Positions 41,317 through 54,719 of a stretch of DNA of 64,000 bases are shown here, in pieces. Positions within the stretch are counted from its first letter, which is position 1. Each line of letters opens with the position of its first letter. The notes under the pieces were generated by a model. The model was not told the origin of the DNA, searched no databases, and saw only the letters and a program-made list of their open reading frames with translations. The DNA comes from Dactylis glomerata (lineage: Eukaryota > Streptophyta > Magnoliopsida > Poales > Poaceae), in assembly GCA_007115705.1 (NCBI GenBank), contig QXEO01001570.1:481840-545839 (forward strand), read 5' to 3'. Position numbers and translations under genes: made by a program.

Positions 41317-44287
41317 ATGAATTTGATGCCTTTTTCTCTTCTAGCCAACAACAACTTGAAAGTCGGCGGAAACCAGATATATCTCGGGACCGTAGATTTT
41401 GAACCTCATCCACCAAACCTCACACCAGTTTTCGCAAGTTTGGATCAAGAGATGGACCTGACGATTGGAAGTCTGAACTTTCGCGTCGGTTCTTTGGGTT
41501 TGACTCGCCTTTCGGATTCGAGAAAATCAGATCCGTCGGCAGAAAAAATCGCGACAATCGCAATGACAGAATCATCGGTAGGCTCTTCCAGCGAGGTAAA
41601 CTCGCCGGTCAGCTTCGCAACAATGGAAAAATGAGAAGAGAAAATTGAAGAACTCGATGAGCTCATGGGAAACCTCGACATAGGAGAAGCAATGGGTCAC
41701 TTAGATCTTGACCAGAAGGACTTCACCACCCGAAGCGGCGGTGTCTCCGGCAATATGCACCAGGTATGTGTCATCATCACTGAAGCAGCAGAAGAAAATA
41801 ATGACAATGGCAACCTAGTAGTCAACACACAAGACAACAACCCGAGGAGCAATAGTGGAAAAGAGAAGGAGAAAATATACGTCTCCGCTGGGGAGTGGAG
41901 AATTATCATGTCAGCAATCAATCACGACACAGAGGTACCCGCAAATTCAAGGAGAGAAGTCTTAATGGGATATCAGTATGCCCTACATCAGCACAAAAGA
42001 AGATGCAAGCAGAAAAAAGTGAGCTTTAGAAAAGTCAGGGGAGCAGCAACGCATCAAGCAGACCATATTGGAGCGAGTACAGTGAGACATCGGATTCCAG
42101 CAAAGAAAGGCACCGCGAACCAAAGCACAACAGAAGAAAAATAGTACAAGCAAGGGAAGAACAACGTGCAAGAAGTATCAGCGTGCCATTATCAGATGAA
42201 GAGGAAAACTTCATACAGGAAACACCGGAAGCAACCCTAGTGGCAGCGCAAGCATATCTGTTAACCACACAGTCGGAACCCGGAGATCCACAGGAGCACA
42301 TGCATCAAGCAGCCATAAAAACTCTCGGGTTAGTGGAAGATAAGTTAAGGCAACTCCTTAGAGAAGAAGTCAACATATTACGAGGGACTTGGAAAGATGA
42401 GTCAAAAGTACCAATCCTCACAAAGTCAATCAAGCGACTCGTCAGGTGACGAAAACCGCAAGGCACGAATGGAGGATGCCAGGAATATTATAGCTCAAAA
42501 TAAGGTGAACAAAGCACGCTATGCATGGAAGGAAGAAAACTACGAAGACGATGAAAAGGAGATGGGTGCGCTATGCTTTACCCGAAGGGTTCGCAGAACG
42601 CGAGTACCCAAGGGATTCAAATTACCACACGACCAGCAGAAGTACGATGGGTCACAAGAGCCTATGACTATCATACTATCTTCAAGCAGTGCAAATACTG
42701 GGAGGAACAAGAGCGACAGCAATGCAAAGTTTACAACTCCACATCACCGGTGCAGCACGGTCCTGGTTAAGCACCCTACCCAACGAGTCCATCAGGAGTT
42801 GGGGCGAATTGGAAAATCAATTCGCAAGAAATTTTCATTCGACATACAAACATCCAGCATCAATCGAAGAAGTCAAATCTTGTATGCAGGGAAAGGGCGA
42901 AACTCTATGATCATATATCCAGCAGTGGAGTATAATAAAAAAACTCCACAGAAGACGTCTCCGACGAGTGGGCAGTAGATGCTTTTTTGACTGGCCTTCG
43001 CCGTTCGGACCTCGTGGAAGAAATAGGGAGAACAAGGCCCAAAATGGTGTCAGAATTAATAGAGATCGCAAGCAGATTCGTCGATGGAGAAGATGCTTAC
43101 AACAATAAAAGGGCGCGCTCGCCAGAAGTTGAGAGAGCAAACAGGCAAAGGCGCAGGTCTCACAACGAGGATGGCCACGTAAGACGCAACCAAGTAGCCA
43201 CAGGGTACAAAAGGGGAGATGAGGAAGGAAACAAAAGTAGAGAATACCAAGACAAAAGCAGCCGAAGACGAGATAAGCCGAAATATTCTGACCCGTCGGT
43301 AGAAGACATGCTACATGGACCTTGCCGCATCTACTATGCATACCTAGATGGCAAGAGAGTTTCCAATCACCTGATGAGAGACTGCGGGACGTTCCTAAGA
43401 TTACAAGATGCAATGGAATTAAGCCAAGGAGCACATCAAGGAAGCGTAACCATAGGCCAAGGATATCAAGTACAAAACGATGCAGGTTCAAAGGTCTACA
43501 TATTTGCGATGATCCAGCCTGTTCCAAAATCCAAGAAAAGTATATCAAGGCAAGTAAACCTAGCAATATCATCGCCACCAGCCACCACAGAATATCTGCG
43601 ATGGTCCGACCAAACGATTAGGTTCAGTAGAGCGGACCACCCAAGGAAAGTACCCAGGCCAGGACATGCGCCACTGGTGTTGAAGGCGCAAATAGGAGGA
43701 TACGACGCCGGACGGGTATTCATGGACGCAAGCAGTGGCATAAATCTGATATACGCAAGAACCTTGAAGGCAATGAGCATCTCACTGGAATGGTTGAAGC
43801 CAACAGATTGCTCTTTTCACGGGATAGTACCAGGAAGTGCGAATCACCCTTTGGGAAAAATTGAACTCGATGTTTGCTTTGGCGATAGCGGCAACTTCCG
43901 CAGAGAAAAACTAGAGTTCGAGGTGATGGACTGGCCCTCGCAATACCACGCAATCCTGGGGCGACCAACATTTGCAAAGTTCATGGCAGTTCCTCACTAT
44001 GCATACTTAGCACTAAAAATTCCAGGACCTAAGGGGGTCATCACAGTATAGGGAAGCTTTGAAGTATCAAACACATGCGACAAAGAATTCAATAGGATGG
44101 TGCAAACCTTCAGCATGACAGCTAAATATGCAAGACTCAAAGGCGAAACTAATCACAATTGCTACCTGACGTAGGTCGATCCCTGCCAGATCAGGCTTTC
44201 GACGCAACACAAGATGCCAAGAAAGTTCAGGTTCATCCCACGGACCCAAACAAGACTACTTCCATCGCAGTAAACCTGGATCTTGCA
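41317..44287 (+). pseudogene. gag-pro: G2 gag-protease, decayed
   Basis: It starts at ATG 41317, equivalent to G1 7307. Stops include TGA at 41632-41634, TAG at 42142-42144 and TGA at 42908-42910, with several frameshifts between 42000 and 42980. The Gag core (CFTRRVRRTRVPKGF) begins near 42572. The protease active site reads FMDASSGIN at about 43719-43745, with Ser in place of the Gly of DAG, a further sign of decay. The family TAG follows at 44288-44290. Confidence 0.85.
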
Positions 44288-44290
44288 TAG

Positions 44291-44633
44291 GAAAGCGCAC
44301 TCGTTGAGTTCCTCCATGAGCGCTGGGAAATCTTTGCCTGGTGTCCTTCCGACATGCCAGGGGTTCCCAGGAAACTCATCGAGCACGCACTTAATGTGGA
44401 TCCAAAAGCAAGGCCGGTCAAACAACCTCTATGGTGGTTCGATGAACCCAAAAGAAAAGCAATAGCAGCCGAACTACACAGACTAGAAAATGTAGGCTTC
44501 ATCAGAGAAATCAAGGCATCAACGTGGGTGTCCAATCCAGTAATTGTTCGAAAGAAGAATACAAAGGTGAGACGGATGTGTGTCGACTATGCGTCCCTCA
44601 ACAAGCATTGTCCCAAGGATCCCTTTCCACTAC
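44291..44633 (+). pseudogene. pol: G2 RT, N-terminal part, cut by G5
   Basis: Open after the family TAG and equivalent to G1 21680-22022. It ends in the RT word DPFPL where G5 inserted (TSD ACTAC, 44629-44633). The frame resumes in register at 57290. Confidence 0.85.
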
Positions 44634-44968
44634 TGACGAGGGGTTAACTCGACAAATGTCCTAGATGAAGGACTTAGGATCGGGAAGATAGGGCGTCAGA
44701 TGAACTCGAAGGTAAAATCGGTCAAACAAGGTGGTTATCGAAAGTAAATGTGGGTATAAACCTGGGTTGCTTTTGATCTATCCCACACCGTCCCCTCCTG
44801 GCCCCTATATATAGGTGGCCAGGTCTCGAGGATCGGGTGGGATCCGATACAGATTACAATATCGATATACGACATAAACTCGTATTTCGACTAGTATTAC
44901 AATTGGGCCCAGCTTAACGGGCCTCAGGGGTAGCTAACTAACGGGCTCTATTATCTATACCCTTGTCA
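44634..44968 (-). repeat. G5 3' LTR
   Basis: Complement of TGACAAGGGTATAG to CCCTCGTCA, 335 bp. The PPT complement GTAGCCCCC lies next to it at 44969-44977. Confidence 0.92.
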
Positions 44969-44977
44969 GTAGCCCCC

Positions 44978-46045
44978 AAGATTCTACCAGAATTAAGATT
45001 TGGGTTGAATCTTAGATCTTTAAATCTCTAACTTGATCAACTCTTTGACTCCTTCTTATCTTCAAATCTTTGACTTGGTCTTTCGACTTAGCTTTTTATA
45101 ATAATATCTTGCAAGGGGTTTTGATGAGCAAGCCTGACAACTCTGACGGATCAAGAGGCCAGTTAACTACCGGAATAGATACTTGTCACCTACTTCAAAT
45201 TCAATCCCCTTGGACTTGAATTTGAGAAACCGGTCAAATCCATTCCTTTGCCGCATTTAGGCCTTACAAAGAATGAATCCCAGTGGTTCTTAGGGTACCC
45301 AGTGAGTCCACCAGGATTTTCTTCGCGTCGTAGACACGGATAAGTTCTAGCAAAGCGCATCCATGTGCGTATACCGGGCCACACAGGACGGATCCCGGGG
45401 TCTTACCTTCATGATATATTTCAACCACGACATTCAAGTTTTGTCGTGATGACACAACTCGAGAATTATATTTCGCAGCCTTGTTTGACTGACTCAATAT
45501 ACGTAATTTTTTGAGTTATCCTTTCATGAATAACTCCTGATGGGAGTAATCGATGTTTATTTTGTCGGCAATGTAGCCGAAGTTCCTTGCTGACAAGATG
45601 CAACCAATTATGTGTAAGCCTCATGTCCATCAACTTTGTTCTTTATCATCAGCTTTGACTCGCCTCCTTTCCTTTGTCGACTTCTTTCTATCAGGTGCGC
45701 GATAGCGCTCCCGATGGGAGTAGCCCCCGAGGCTATAGCCGAAATTTTTGGGTATAGGCTCAAGAAAATAGATAGACCTGTTCCATATATTTCTTCTCGC
45801 AACATTTGTTGACTTTATTTGCCTTTTCAGTTGTTCTCTCCTTCTTATGACGCAAGCCCCCGAGTCAAGGACGAGGTAAACTTGTGCTTTTTTATAGATA
45901 TTTTCTTATCCCCTGCTCTCTCTTCTTCTTCTTTTTTGTACGCATCTTTTTCCTTGATATGTTGATTCTTCTGTACTACCTGCACTTTAAATACCCAGAA
46001 GTGTATTTTGGGCCTTGCCTCCCTAGAGGCCCATTAGTACGTGCT
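44978..46045 (-). other. G5 3' non-coding region with conserved hairpins
   Basis: It mirrors 25995-27000 of G1. The conserved stem-loop is at 45432-45466 (inner stem GTTGTG, loop TCAT, CACGAC on the minus strand). Degenerate CTCCCATCGGGAG-type words lie at about 45537 and 45705, next to GGGGGCTA words. Confidence 0.65.
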
Positions 46046-46168
46046 TATAAATAAAGCAGGTTTGGCCAGGGTAAAAAACCCTAACTCTTTCATTAGCTCC
46101 TTACTCCGTTGCATCGTCTTCTTCGTGCTTATCCCATCTAGGGTTTTTCGCTCCCAACGCTTGTCTCC
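46046..46168 (+). promoter_or_regulatory. Promoter and 5' UTR of the G5 antisense gene
   Basis: TATAAATA at 46046-46053, AAACCCTAAC at 46076-46085, CATCTAGGGTTTTTC at 46136, then ATG at 46169. Order and spacing match the G1 and G2 copies. Confidence 0.8.
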
Positions 46169-46735
46169 ATGGCCGATGCAAGTGGATCGCGCTTAAGCAT
46201 CGACGCCCCAGTGGAGAAACGGGGCCGCGGCCGCCCTCGCGGTAGCAAGAACAAGGCTACCGCCACAGCTCTGGTGGCATCATCGTCTGCTCTGGTGAAG
46301 CGGCGCCCCGGCCGTCCATCCGGGAGTAAAAATAAGATCAAGATGCCATCCACTACACCAGGTCCAAGTGCTCCCTCTGCTAATGCTTCTCCTCCCAGAA
46401 TATATTCCTTTTTCTGCATTGCCGGCGCGCAGTGCCGTGAGATTCAGCGCTTACCGCTAAAATTCACCAAGTTCATGGACGGGCGAGAACTGCGAGAAGC
46501 GGTTCTTCGTGAACACTCCGGGGGAGGAACTCCCTATGAAGTGGAGGTTTGGTACGATGGCGCTGGTGAGCAGTACTTCAAGGGCGGCTGGTTGCAGTTT
46601 GCGGAGGATCACGACCTCCATCAAGGCTTTTTTATGACTTTTGACTTCCACATTGGCACGTCAAAGTTCGACGTGAGAATCTATGACGGCACCTAGTGCC
46701 AGAAGGAGTATGAAGCCAAAGTGCATTTTCATTAG
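46169..46735 (+). pseudogene. G5 antisense accessory gene: AT-hook and B3-like protein, late nonsense codon
   Basis: The frame runs from ATG 46169 to TAG at 46694-46696 (175 aa). The equivalent codon in G1 and G2 is CAG in a conserved word (TQCQKKYEA follows), so this is a C to T nonsense change. In frame beyond it, 12 more codons reach TAG at 46733-46735. Two AT-hooks (RGRGRPRGSKNK, then KRRPGRPSGSKNK) precede a full B3-like region (LPLKFTKFMDG, YFKGGWLQFAEDH, SKFDVRIYDGT). Only the last residues after the B3 core would be lost, so it might still work. It is antisense to G5 but on the same strand as the G2 host. Confidence 0.8.
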
Positions 46736-47127
46736 TTCTCTCTATGTAATCTCCTTCCCTAGTTGTATTTCCTCGTGTTATATGTAATAAGTAATCGTAT
46801 CTGGACTATGTGTTTACCTTATTAATAGGCTATGGGAACAAATCATGGTTCTGAGGTGTGCACATTAGTATTTTATCGGATTCCTTTGAACCGTTTATGT
46901 CGCTGCCAAAATATCGGGTTGCAATCAACCTTGAAGTATGCCTCGGATAATCACAAATCTCGATAACTTGTTAATACTATTTCGTATGACTCGAGGGTCT
47001 GAGCCCCCGAGTGCAAAGTAAAATATTTATACATATTGTCGATTTGACCCAAGGAACCTGACCTATGGCCTCATGTTCTGGGTTTAGAGGGTCACATCTT
47101 GAAAAACTTTTTGTCGACTTATACCAC

Positions 47128-50100
47128 TTATGCGTAGAGCTGTCGTAGTTGCGCTGCATTCCACGGGTTACTCTCGTCTTTCCCCGTTTTCTTGTCTTGT
47201 AGTCGATAAGCTCCTCCTGGTATTACTTCTGTGACGATGTAAGGTCCCACCCATGGGGACTCGAGTTTTCCATGACCATCTTGCTTGAGTCGTAGAACTA
47301 GATCTCCCACCACGAAAGATCGTGGACGAACTCGACTACTGTGGTAGTCTCGTAGATTTTGCTGATATTGAGTAGCTCTAGCTAGTGCTACGTCTCTTGC
47401 TTCGTCGAGTGCATCAACATCATCTTGAAGCACTTCTGTGGAAGTTGTCTCATCGTATGCTGCTATTCTTGGAGCTTCATGGGTGATCTCAACTGGAAGA
47501 ACGGCTTCTGCGCCATGGACCAGGAAGAAAGCCGTTTCTTGAGTAGCTGCATTAGGTGTAGTTCGGAGACTCCATAGTACGGAGGGTAGCTCATCTACCC
47601 AAGCGTGCTTGGCTTTTTCGAGGGGTGCTAACAGCCTTTTCTTTATCCCATTGCATATCAAGACATTGACTTTCTCGACTTGCCCGTTTGTTTTCGGACC
47701 TGCCACAAATGTGAATTTCAATTTTATTCCCAAACTTTCACAGTAATTTTTGAACTCCTTTGATGTGAAGTTTGTCCCATTGTCTGTGATGATACTGTGT
47801 GGTACTCCAAAGCAAAAAACTATTGACTTGATGAAGTTGATTGCCGCTGTAGAGTCTTGAGTTGTCACGGGGGCTGCCTCTACCCACTTAGTGAATTTGT
47901 CGACTGCTACTAGCATATAAAGATGCCCTCCTGGCCAAGATTTGTGCAGTTTTCCCACCATGTCAAGACCCCATTGTGCGAAGGGCCAAGATAATGGTAT
48001 TGGTTGCAACTCTGCTGCTGGTGCGTGTGGTCTAGATGCAAAACATTAACAAGCTTCACACTTCCTCACTATATCTTTCGCGTCTTCAATGGCTGTCAGC
48101 CAATAAAATCCTGCACGAAAGGCTTTGGCTGCAATGGCCCTGCTGCTGGCGTGATGCCCACATACCCCTGCATGGATATCCTTTATAATTTCTTGTCCTT
48201 CTTGAGGAGTAACGCACCGTTGTAGAACGCCTGCTATACTTTTCTTGTATAATTTTCCTTGTAACACGACGAAGGCCTTGGATCATCGTATTATCATTTT
48301 TGCTTGCACCGTATCTTTGGGTAGTGTTTTGTTTACCATGTACGCCAAGTATGGTTGCATCCAAGTTTCCTCGATCATCATGACTTCTTCGGGTTCAGCT
48401 GCCCCGCAATTATCAGTCCCCGAGCCGTTTGTTTTGTTCTGGATTTGTTCTCCTGCAGTCGAAATTTTGCTGCTTTTTATTGATCTTTCTATGATTTCTT
48501 CCCAAAAGACTCCTTGTGGTATGGGTAAGCACTGAGACCCGATATTTGCTAAAGCGTCGGCTTCCTTGTTGCTAGCTCTACTGACATGCGAAACTTCGCA
48601 TCCGTTGAATGTTCCCTCCAGATAATAATATAATTTTTGTATGCTGTCATATTGTCGCTGATGGCGTCGCACTTATTCATCACTTGTTGGACGACGAGAT
48701 TTGAATCTCCAAAAATTTTTAGTCGAGTTGCTCCATAGGCTTTGGCCATTTTCATCCCATGGAGCAGCGCCTCGTATTCGGCTTCATTGTTGGAAGCTTG
48801 AGGAAAACTCATCCTCAGCACATATTTCAACTTGTCGCCTTGTGGTGATATCCGGACTACCCCTGCTCCTGCGCCTTGGATTCTTTTTGATCCGTCAAAG
48901 TACATTGTCCACACACTCGATAAATCTGGTGGCCCTGTGTTTTGTAACTCCAGCCACTATGTTGTGAAATCTGGTAAAATTTGGGACTTGATCGCCTTTC
49001 GCTTTTCATACGTGATGTCTAGGGGCGATAGCTCGATTCCCCATAAAGAGACACGTCCTGTTGCTGAAGGATTATTCAATATATTGGATAGTGGTGCTTC
49101 GTTGACCACTATGATTGGGTGGACCGCAAAATATTGCCGTAGTTTTCGTGCTGTTGTGAATACGCTGTATGCGAGTTTCTGATAGTGCGGGTACCTTTGT
49201 TTCGTCGGAGATAATACCTCGCTGACAAAATATACTGGTCGTTGGACTCCATGAGCTTTTCCTTCTTCGCTTCTTTCGACTACTAATGCTGTGCTCACCA
49301 CTTGATGTGTGTCTGTAATATATAGTAGTAGCAGCTCCTTTTCTTTTGGTGCGACCAACACCGGTGGTGTGGAAAGCATTTTTTCAGTTGTGCGAAGGCT
49401 GTGTCCGCTTCTTCTGTCCACTCAAATTTGTCGTCTGACTTTTTCATCAATGCATAGAAAGGGAGCGCTTTTTCTCCTAGTCTTGCAACGAATCGACTTA
49501 GTGCCGCAACGCGTCCTGCGAGCTTCTGTACATCGTGCAGCTTTGTGGGCTTACCCATCGTTAATATCGCTTGGATCTTCTCTGGGTTTGCCTCTATTCC
49601 TCTTGCGGATACCAGGAATCCCAAGAGTTGTCCTGCAGATACCCCAAAAGAACATTTTATCGGGTTAAGCTTGAGCTTGTACCTGTTTAAGTTGTCAAAG
49701 GTCTCTGCTAAATCACTGATTAGTGACTCTTCTTTTCTTGTTGTAATGACCATGTCGTCGATGTAGACTTGAATGTTTCGTCCTATTTGACTTCCGAGGC
49801 AATTTTGCATCATCCTTTGGTAAGTTGCTCCTGCGTTTTTTAGGCCGAAAGGCATGACTTGGTAGCAGAACACGCGATAAGGTGTTATGAAAGCTGTTTT
49901 TTCCTCATCCTCTTTCTTCAGCTTGATCTGGTTATAACCAGAGTATGCATCCAGGAAGGAAAGCCTTGCGCACCCTGCTGTCAAGTCAATTATCTGATCG
50001 ATGCGAGGTAGAGGGAAGGGATCCTTTGGATAGTGCTTGTTGAGAGACGTATAGTCGACACACACTCTTTGCACATCGGTGTTTTTCTTGGGTACTATGA

Positions 50101-50350
50101 CTGGATTAGATACCCAAGTCGATGTTTTGATTTCTCGGATGAACCCTCCATTTTCGAGTCTGTGTAGCTCGGATGCTATTGCTTTCCTTTTGGGTTCATC
50201 GAATCTTCTCAATGGTTGTTTGACTGGCTTTGCTTTGGGATCGACGTTTAGTGCATGCTCGACGAGTTCCCTAGGAACCCCTGGCATGTCTGAAGGACAC
50301 CAGGCGAAGATTTCCCAGCGCTCACGGAGGAACTCGATGAGCGCGCTTTC
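47128..50350 (-). pseudogene. pol: G5 pol: RT, RNase H domains, integrase; disrupted
   Basis: After the family TAG (50353-50351) the frame reads RT from 50350, with catalytic YIDDMV near 49760-49743, to a frameshift near 49380. The two RNase H domains follow (YFDGSKRIQGAG near 48900), with another shift near 48610. Integrase begins near 48267; its zinc domain reaches CEAC and is then cut by TAA where G1 has CAA (48046-48048). The DDE core and C-terminal domain read open from 48009 to 47128. Confidence 0.88.
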
Positions 50351-50353
50351 CTA

Positions 50354-51937
50354 TGTGGGATCCAGGTTTACTGCTATAGAGGTAGTCTTGTTCGGGTCCG
50401 TGGGGTGGACCTGGATTTTCTTCGAGTCTTGAGTTGCATCGAAAGCCTGGTCTGGCAAGGATTGCCCGACGTCGGGTAGTACGTTCTGGTCGGTTTCACC
50501 TTTCAGCCTTGCGTATTCTGCTGTCATGCCGAAGGTTTGCGCCAACCTGTTGAATTCCTTGTCACAAGTGTTAGATACTTCAAAGCTGCCCTGAACTGTG
50601 ATTGTTCCTCTGGGACCTGGGATTTTGAGCGTAAGATACGCGTAGTGGGGTACTGCCATGAACTTTGCAAATGCTGGACACCCCAGGATTGCATGATATT
50701 ATGAAGGCCAGTCCATGACTTCGAATTCCAGCTTCTCTTTGCGATAATTGCTGCTATTACCGAAGCAAACGTCGAGCTCTATTTTCCCGAGAGGGTAATT
50801 TGCACTCCCCGGTACTATCCCGTAGAAAGAACAATCTGTGGGCTTTAGACTATCCAATGAGATAAACATTGCCCTCAGAGTTCTTGCGTATATTAGGTTT
50901 ATGCCGCTTCCTGCATCCATGAATACTCTCCCGATGTCGTATCCCCCTATTTGCGCCTTTAGTACCATTGGGGCGTGCCCTAGCCTGGGAACTTTCCTCG
51001 GGTGGTCCGCTCTGCTAAATCTGACTGGTTGATCGGACCACTGCAAGTACTCTGTAGTAGCTGGTGGTGATGATATTGCCAAGTTGACCTGTCTAGATAT
51101 GCTCTTCCTTTCTTTCTTTGACTTTGGTACTGGTTGAATCATTGTTGATATATATACTTTTGACTCCAGCTGTTTTGCGAGTCGCTGCATTTGATATCCT
51201 TGAGCCATGCCTTTTCCTCCCTGTCGTGTTCCTTGGCTTGAATCCATGGCATTTTGCAACCTTAGTAAGGTTCTACAATCTTTTATCTGGTGGTTGGAAA
51301 CTCTTTTCCCGTCAAGGTACGCATAATGAATGCGACAAGGACCATATAGCATATCTTCTGCCGAGGGACCCGAGTACCTTGGTTTCTCCTTTCCCCTATT
51401 ATCTCTTGCTTGAAACTCTTTGCTTTCATAGCCTTCCTCGTTCCTTCCGTCGTATCCCGCGGCTATCTGATTTCGCCTTCCGTGATTGTCGCCGTTGCGG
51501 TATCGTCGCCTTTGCCTGCTTGTTTTATCGACTTCCGGTGAACGTCCCCTTTTGTTGTTGTACGCATCTTCTCCATCGGCGAATCTGTTGGCTATTTCCA
51601 TTAGTTCTAAAACTGTTCTTGGCTTTATTATTCCTATCTCTTCAACGAGGTCTGAACGACGAAGTCCGCTGAAAAGGCGTCTATTGCTCTTTCGTCGGAG
51701 ACGTCCTCTGCAGAATTTTTAATGACACTCCAGCGTTGTATATAAGAGTGCGGAGCTTCATCTCTCCTCTGCATGCACGACTTAACTTCTTCCAATGACG
51801 CTGGTCGTTTGTACGTTGAGCGGAAATTTCTTGCGAATTGACTCTCTAGTTACCCCCAACTTCCGATGGAAACATTGGGTAGAGTATTTAACCAGGACCG
51901 CGCTGCGCCGGTGAGGTGTAACTGCAAACTTTGCATT
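50354..51937 (-). pseudogene. gag-pro: G5 gag C-terminal part and protease
   Basis: Runs from the Gag core down to the family TAG at 50353-50351. A TAA interrupts the protease end near 50699, where G1 has CAA in SQYHAIL. The protease active site FMDAGSGIN is at about 50930-50904. It is cut at its upstream end by the solo LTR at 51943-53339. Confidence 0.85.
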
Positions 51938-51942
51938 GCCAT

Positions 51943-53339
51943 TGATGACCCACAAGTATAGGGGATCGCAACAGTCTTCGAGGGAAGTATTACCCAAATT
52001 TATTGATTCGACACAAGGGGAGCCAAAGAATATATGAAAGCCTTAACAGATGAGTTGTCAATTCACCTGCACCTGGAAACAGTCTCACTCGCAGCGGTTT
52101 ATCAGTAGCAACAGTTTTATAGCAGCGACAGTAAGAAAACAGTAACGGCAGTAGTAAAATAGCAGCAGTAGAAGTAACGGTTGTAAACAGTAGGAACAAA
52201 TACTGTAGGCATAGGGATGGATAACGGGCGTTGCATGGATAAGATAATTCATGAAATCAATGAGATACGGGCATTGCAGATAAATAATGATAAAGCATCC
52301 TAGTACAAACAATCATAGGCATGTGTTCCATATATAGTCGTACGTGCTCACAAAGAGAAACTTGCACGACATCTTTTGTCCTACCAGCCTGTTGCAGCAG
52401 GGCCTCAAGGGAAACTACTGGTAATTAAGGTACTCCTTTTAATAAAGTACCGGAGCAAAGCATTAGCACTCGGTGAACACATGTGATCCTCACATCATAG
52501 CCATCCCCTCCGGTTATCCCAATTTCTGTCACTTTGGGGCCTCGGGTTCCGGACAACAATATGTGTATACAACTTGTAGGTAAGACCATAAACAACAAGT
52601 ATCATCATAGAAATAATAACATGTTCAGATCTGAAATCATGGCACTCGGGCCCAAAGTGACAAGCATTAAGCACAACAAGTTGCAACAATGTCATAGGCA
52701 CTAAATAAAGATACTAGGCACTATGCCCTATCAATCTCATATCAAATTACATGAACAATCTCATCCAATCCCTACCATCCCCTCACCTACAGCGGGGGAA
52801 TTACTCACACATGGATGGGGGAGTCATGGATGGTCGATGGAGGAGCGTCGGTGGTGATGGTGATGAAGATCTCCTCCGAATCCCCATCCCGGCAGGGTGC
52901 CAGAACGGAGTTTCTGGTTCCGAATCGCGGTTTCTGATGGCGGCGGCGCAGCGGAAGTCTATCTGGGAAAAACGCCGTCTCCCCGATCTTAAGTCGTCAG
53001 GGGGTATATGTACGCGAGAGAGGAGGTCGAGAGGGGGCCTGGGGCCACCTCACACAGGGGTGGCGCGGCCAGGGCTGGGCCGCGCCACCACCTTGTGACG
53101 GCTCCTCGAGCCACTTCTCCCTCCGGTCTTCTGGCTCCGTGGGTCTTCTGGTGAAATATGATTTTTGGTGATTTTTCCCGAATTTTTACTGGAAGTTGAA
53201 TTTCTGCACAAAAACGAGACACCAGAGCAATTCTGCTGAAAACAACGTCAGTCCGTGTTAGTTGTATTCAAAACACACAAATTAGAGGAGAAACAATAGC
53301 AAAAGTGTTCGAGAAAGTAGATACGTTTTGGACATATCA
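51943..53339. mobile_element. Solo LTR of an unrelated retrotransposon, 1397 bp
   Basis: The ends are TGATGACCCAC and GGACATATCA, with TSD GCCAT (51938-51942 and 53340-53344). No primer site or coding domain is inside. The GACCCACAAGTATAGGGG word is familiar from abundant grass LTR elements. The family orientation is probably minus, but I am not sure. Confidence 0.85.
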
Positions 53340-53344
53340 GCCAT

Positions 53345-54682
53345 TGCTCTCGTTCCCCCGAGTATTTGTACTGCTTGTAGGTAGTCTGACAACCATAGAG
53401 TTGGTTCTTGTGACCCGTCATATTTTTCTTGATCATGTGGCAATTTGAATCCTTTGGGTACTCACGTTTTGCGAACCCTGCGGGTAAAGCATAACGCGCC
53501 CATCTCTTTCTCATTGTCCTCGTAGTTTTCTTCCCTCCATGCATAACGCGAGTTGTTTACTCTTGCTTGTGCTATTATGTTCCTTGCATCCTCCTTCATC
53601 TTTTGGCGTTTCTCGTCTTCTGATGAGTCGCTAGTTTCGTTCCGTGAAGACTTGCGCTTGACCTCTTCTTTTTGCTTTTCCATATGGTGAGTCGAATTTT
53701 TCTCTGGAAAATTTCCCCTTAGCTTGTCTTCCACCAACCCGAGGCTTCGTATCGCGGCTTGGTGCATGTGTTCCCGTGGGTCTCAAGGCTTAGGTTGCGT
53801 GGTTAGTAGGTATGCCTGTGCTGCTACCAATGCTGCTTCTGGTGTTTCTTGCACAAATTCTTCTTCCTCCTCTGATTGGTTCGTGCTTGGGCTTTTTATA
53901 TAGCTTTCTTCTACTGTCTGTATTGTTATCCTTCTGCTGTGCTTCGGGTCTCTGTGCCTTTCCATGCTGCACTCTGATGAATCGCTATATTCACCCCAAT
54001 ATCCTCCACTTGATGTGCTGTTGTAATATGGGCTTCTCATAATCATGTCTCTTTCCTGCCTTAACTTCTTTCTGCGTTGGTGTAGCGCGTATTGATATCC
54101 CATTACAACTTCTCTTCTGGAATCTGCGGGTACATCAGTCCCGTGATTGATAGCTGACATGATCATCCTCCACTCTCCGGCGGAAACATGGACTTTCTCC
54201 TCCTCTTTCTTGCCATTGCTCCTTAATTTGTCGACTTGCATGTCGATCTCCTCATTGCCTGCGTGATTGTTTTCCTCTTCTGTTGCTTCAGTGATGATGA
54301 TGCATAACTGGTGTACGCTTCTGGTGACGCCGCTGCTTCCGCTGGCGAAATCCCTTGACTTGTCGCATGGCTTGTCCATTGCTGCTTCCGCGATGAATTT
54401 TCGCCCAGTTTCATCGGGTTCCTCGAATTTTTCCTGTAGATTTTCTGTTGCTGCTAGGCTGACTGGCGAGTTTGCCTCACTAGAAGAGCCTACAGATGAT
54501 CCAGATTTGGCAATTATTTCAGTTTTACTTGTTGACGGACCCAATTTCGCCGGATTCGAAAGACAAGTTGAACCCGAAGGCCCAACATGGAAGCTCAGAC
54601 TTTCGAATGTCAACTCCATCTTTTTGTTTTCGTCGACTTCTGGACTGCTATTGGCTAAAAGCGAAAAAGTTGTCAAATTCAT
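53345..54682 (-). pseudogene. gag: G5 gag, N-terminal part
   Basis: It starts at ATG 54682, equivalent to G1 7307. A TGA at 53785-53783 replaces a Gly codon, and a TGA near 53465-53463 replaces CGA or CGG before VPKGF. Composition is acidic and of low complexity as in G1. It is cut downstream by the solo LTR. Confidence 0.85.
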
Positions 54683-54719
54683 GATTCCAATGCCCAGAGT
54701 CCCCACGGTCGGCGCCAAT